Positions 62,229 to 64,000 of a stretch of 64,000 nt of DNA are shown one piece after another. The notes under the pieces were generated by a model. That model was not told where the DNA came from, ran no database searches, and worked only from the letters and a program-made list of their open reading frames with translations. Source of the stretch: Clostridium sp. AN503 (GTDB lineage Bacteria; Bacillota; Clostridia; Lachnospirales; Lachnospiraceae); assembly GCF_040719375.1 (NCBI RefSeq), contig NZ_JBFDTP010000002.1:2356001-2420000 (forward strand), written 5' to 3'. Within the stretch, counting starts at the first letter, position 1; each line of letters starts with the position of its first letter. Made by a program: the position numbers and the translations under genes.

Positions 62229-63089
62229 TCACTTTAACGCCCGAAGCTGCTGGCTCAGCTCCTCTCCCAGTGTCATCCTGCCCACATACAGCACCTCTCC
62301 GGTCATCAGAACGCTGTTATCCTCTTTGATCTCGATCTCCAGAGTGCCTCCCGGCATTTCCACATAGGTCTTGGGATCTGTCAGCCCCATACGGTAAGCT
62401 ACGCCTGCCGCCGCACAGCAGCTGGTCCCGGATGCCAGGGTATATCCCGCTCCCCGCTCATAGGTCTCAATCTGGATATGGGTCCGGTCGATCACATTCA
62501 TAATGGTCGTATTGATCCGCTCCGGGAAATATTCCGCATTCTCCGAATACCGCCCGATCCTGCACACGATCTTTTTGGAGATCTCATTTAAGAAGATCAC
62601 CAGATGGGGATTGCCAATGGAAACGCAGGTTGCCTTGTACGGGATCTCATGGAATACCATGGTCTCATCAACAACCTCACGCCGTTTTCCTGCCACAGGA
62701 ATCTCATCGCTCCAAAAGGACAGCTTCCCCATGGAAACAGTCAGCCTGGCGCCCGTCTCATTTAAGAACTGCACGTCCACCGGACCACCCTCAGTCTGGA
62801 TAATGGCATGTTTCTTTCCCACATATCCTGCGTCCTTTAAGTATTTCGCGTAAATACGGATTCCATTTCCGCTGGATTTGGACCGGCTTCCGTCCGGATT
62901 CCAGATCCTCACGTCCACTCCGCTCTCATCAAACAGCGGCCCCTCCAGGATCCCGTCAGCTCCCACGCCGAAATTCCGGTTGCAGATCAAACGCACCCGT
63001 TCCTCCGTTAGGGGAAATGGATTGTGCTGTGTATTGTAGATGAGATAATCATTTCCCAGTCCATGATATTTTTCAAGTGTGATATTCAT
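62229..63089 (-). CDS. DapF-like isomerase with altered active site
   Basis: The 286-residue protein shows the full epimerase two-lobe pattern (MNITLEKYHGLGNDYLIYNT, NRNFGVGADGI, VRIWNPDGS). However, the first catalytic site reads KSSGNGIRIYAKYL where DapF has MCGNGxRC, and the second reads ASGTSCCAAAG where DapF has ACGTGA. Both catalytic cysteines at their standard positions are therefore replaced by Ser, though two Cys lie three residues on from the second site. With a canonical dapF at 50394-51233, this copy probably isomerises something else. It stands alone, divergent from an AraC gene. Confidence 0.83.
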   Translation of the reverse strand: MNITLEKYHGLGNDYLIYNTQHNPFPLTEERVRLICNRNFGVGADGILEGPLFDESGVDVRIWNPDGSRSKSSGNGIRIYAKYLKDAGYVGKKHAIIQTEGGPVDVQFLNETGARLTVSMGKLSFWSDEIPVAGKRREVVDETMVFHEIPYKATCVSIGNPHLVIFLNEISKKIVCRIGRYSENAEYFPERINTTIMNVIDRTHIQIETYERGAGYTLASGTSCCAAAGVAYRMGLTDPKTYVEMPGGTLEIEIKEDNSVLMTGEVLYVGRMTLGEELSQQLRALK

Positions 63090-63278
63090 AAGAAATTCCT
63101 CCGTTTTTCTCCAAAAACCTTCTGTTACCTTCTATTAAACCATCACTTTCCTGCAATTAATTCATGATTTGTGCTTTATTTATTGCAGATTGTGCTATAT
63201 AATAGAAAAAATGGGTTTTTGAGCCGAACGAAAAAATCAGAAAAGAAAGATCAGGAAACTGATCGGAAAGGAGCAGCC

Positions 63279-64000
63279 TTGCCAAAGATGCCACAGACCT
63301 GTCCGCTGGTCGGCGACGCCGACAATTATGATAAACGAGGTTATCTGACGGAAGATTTCCGCCTGTTCCATTTGAAGGATACCGGTGTGCAGGAGATCTC
63401 CTTTCACTACCATGATTTCGATAAGATCATCCTGTTTTTATCCGGGGATGTGACCTACCTGATCGAAGGCCGATCCTACAGGCTCCAGCCCTGGGATATC
63501 GTGCTGGTGAACCGCAATGAGATCCATCGGCCTGTCATCAGCCCAGAGGAGCCCTATGAACGGATGGTCATCTACTTATCCCCCGGATTCCTCTCCGACT
63601 ACCGGACAGATGCCTATGACTTATCCGACTGCTTCCGGACCGCCCGCGAGAACCATACCCATGTCCTGAGAATGCACCGGTCTGCCCGGCGCTCCCTGAC
63701 GGATTCCATCGAAAGGCTGGAAGCCTCCGTCGCCGACACGGGCTATGCCCATCCGCTGTACCAGCGGGTCCTGTTTCTGGAGTTTTTGATCCAGCTCAAC
63801 CGGATCGCAGGAAGCAGGAAGCTGGACTATCCGGAGACCCCGGGATCTGACAGCCGGATTCTGGAAGTCATGGATTACATACGGGACCATTTATCCGAGC
63901 CGTTGTCCATAGATTCTCTGGCGTGCCGTTTCCATTTCAGCCGTTACCACCTGATGCGGCTTTTCAAGCAGGAAACCGGCTACACCCTCAGCCGTTACAT
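63279..64000 (+). CDS. AraC family transcriptional regulator, truncated at window edge
   Basis: About 240 residues are visible. An N-terminal cupin sensor has FHYHDFDKIILFLSGDVTYL and LQPWDIVLVNRNEIHRP. The first helix-turn-helix of the DNA-binding domain (PLSIDSLACRFHFSRYHLMR) ends at the window edge. The start is uncertain: TTG 63279 lies 5 nt after GGAAAGGAG and ATG 63288 lies 14 nt after it. Two copies of TTGTGCT about 20 bp apart upstream (near 63173 and 63195) could be its half-sites. Confidence 0.85.
   Translation, partial: MPKMPQTCPLVGDADNYDKRGYLTEDFRLFHLKDTGVQEISFHYHDFDKIILFLSGDVTYLIEGRSYRLQPWDIVLVNRNEIHRPVISPEEPYERMVIYLSPGFLSDYRTDAYDLSDCFRTARENHTHVLRMHRSARRSLTDSIERLEASVADTGYAHPLYQRVLFLEFLIQLNRIAGSRKLDYPETPGSDSRILEVMDYIRDHLSEPLSIDSLACRFHFSRYHLMRLFKQETGYTLSRY

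Overview
The window looks like a chromosome segment of a gut Lachnospiraceae (Clostridium/Enterocloster/Hungatella-like). This rests on moderately GC-rich genes with strong GGAGG ribosome sites, many AraC, LacI and YesM/YesN-type regulators, clostridial NhaC, YitT and MATE proteins, a type I glutamine synthetase beside an ANTAR regulator, and sugar transporters in every cluster. Species was not determined. No tRNA, rRNA or CRISPR array was seen.

Layout. 1-8900: housekeeping and envelope genes: two cytidylate-kinase-like proteins, a zinc alcohol dehydrogenase, YitT, MATE, a D-Ala-D-Ala carboxypeptidase, a polysaccharide-deacetylase-like protein and a collapsed alpha/beta-hydrolase pseudogene. 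8900-18300: a sugar locus with an AraF/G/H-like ABC importer, an AraC regulator, a DUF5107/TPR protein and an aldose 1-epimerase; the last two carry single-base frameshifts. 18300-23300: a five-gene operon (lactonase, SDR, IlvD/Edd dehydratase, RraA-like aldolase, AraC) that reads as a non-phosphorylative sugar-acid pathway. 23450-28140: SPOR amidase, two isoaspartyl peptidases and NhaC. 28300-38500: a uronate-polysaccharide locus (GH88, heparinase II/III, CUT1 importer without ATPase, YesN/YesM two-component system). 39130-47570: maltose/maltodextrin locus (PTS EIIA-C-B, endonuclease/phosphatase-like protein, MalQ, GlgP) with a divergent LacI repressor and readable promoters and operator. 47900-49320: AT-rich imported TetR/nitroreductase/KTR cassette. 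49850-54520: Lrp, DapF, ANTAR regulator, glnA with a long leader, and an Rpn-type nuclease. 54880-57180: AT-rich island of small genes, the last cut by an IS3-family element (57181-58980). 59395-62105: metal efflux set (P-type ATPase, HMA chaperone, ArsR). 62229-64000: a DapF-like paralogue without the usual catalytic cysteines and the start of an AraC regulator.

The most unusual feature is a dispersed family of large, highly structured repeats. Two type A copies (38615-38930, 47544-47859; 316 nt, nearly identical) and two type B copies (49532-49802, 59088-59360; about 272 nt) share the same design: a short leader containing GCCAGNGCACAG, a 33-34 bp closing stem, a second stem, and apical hairpins. 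A fifth copy (39081-39125) is reduced to the leader plus a 22-nt palindrome. The two B copies differ at about eight paired positions and every change is matched in the partner strand. In four of five cases the element's 3' end lies within about 45 bp of, or inside, the 3' end of a convergent gene.

Three single-base frameshifts (DUF5107, galM, arsR) occur in otherwise intact genes. They may be real mutations or consensus errors.
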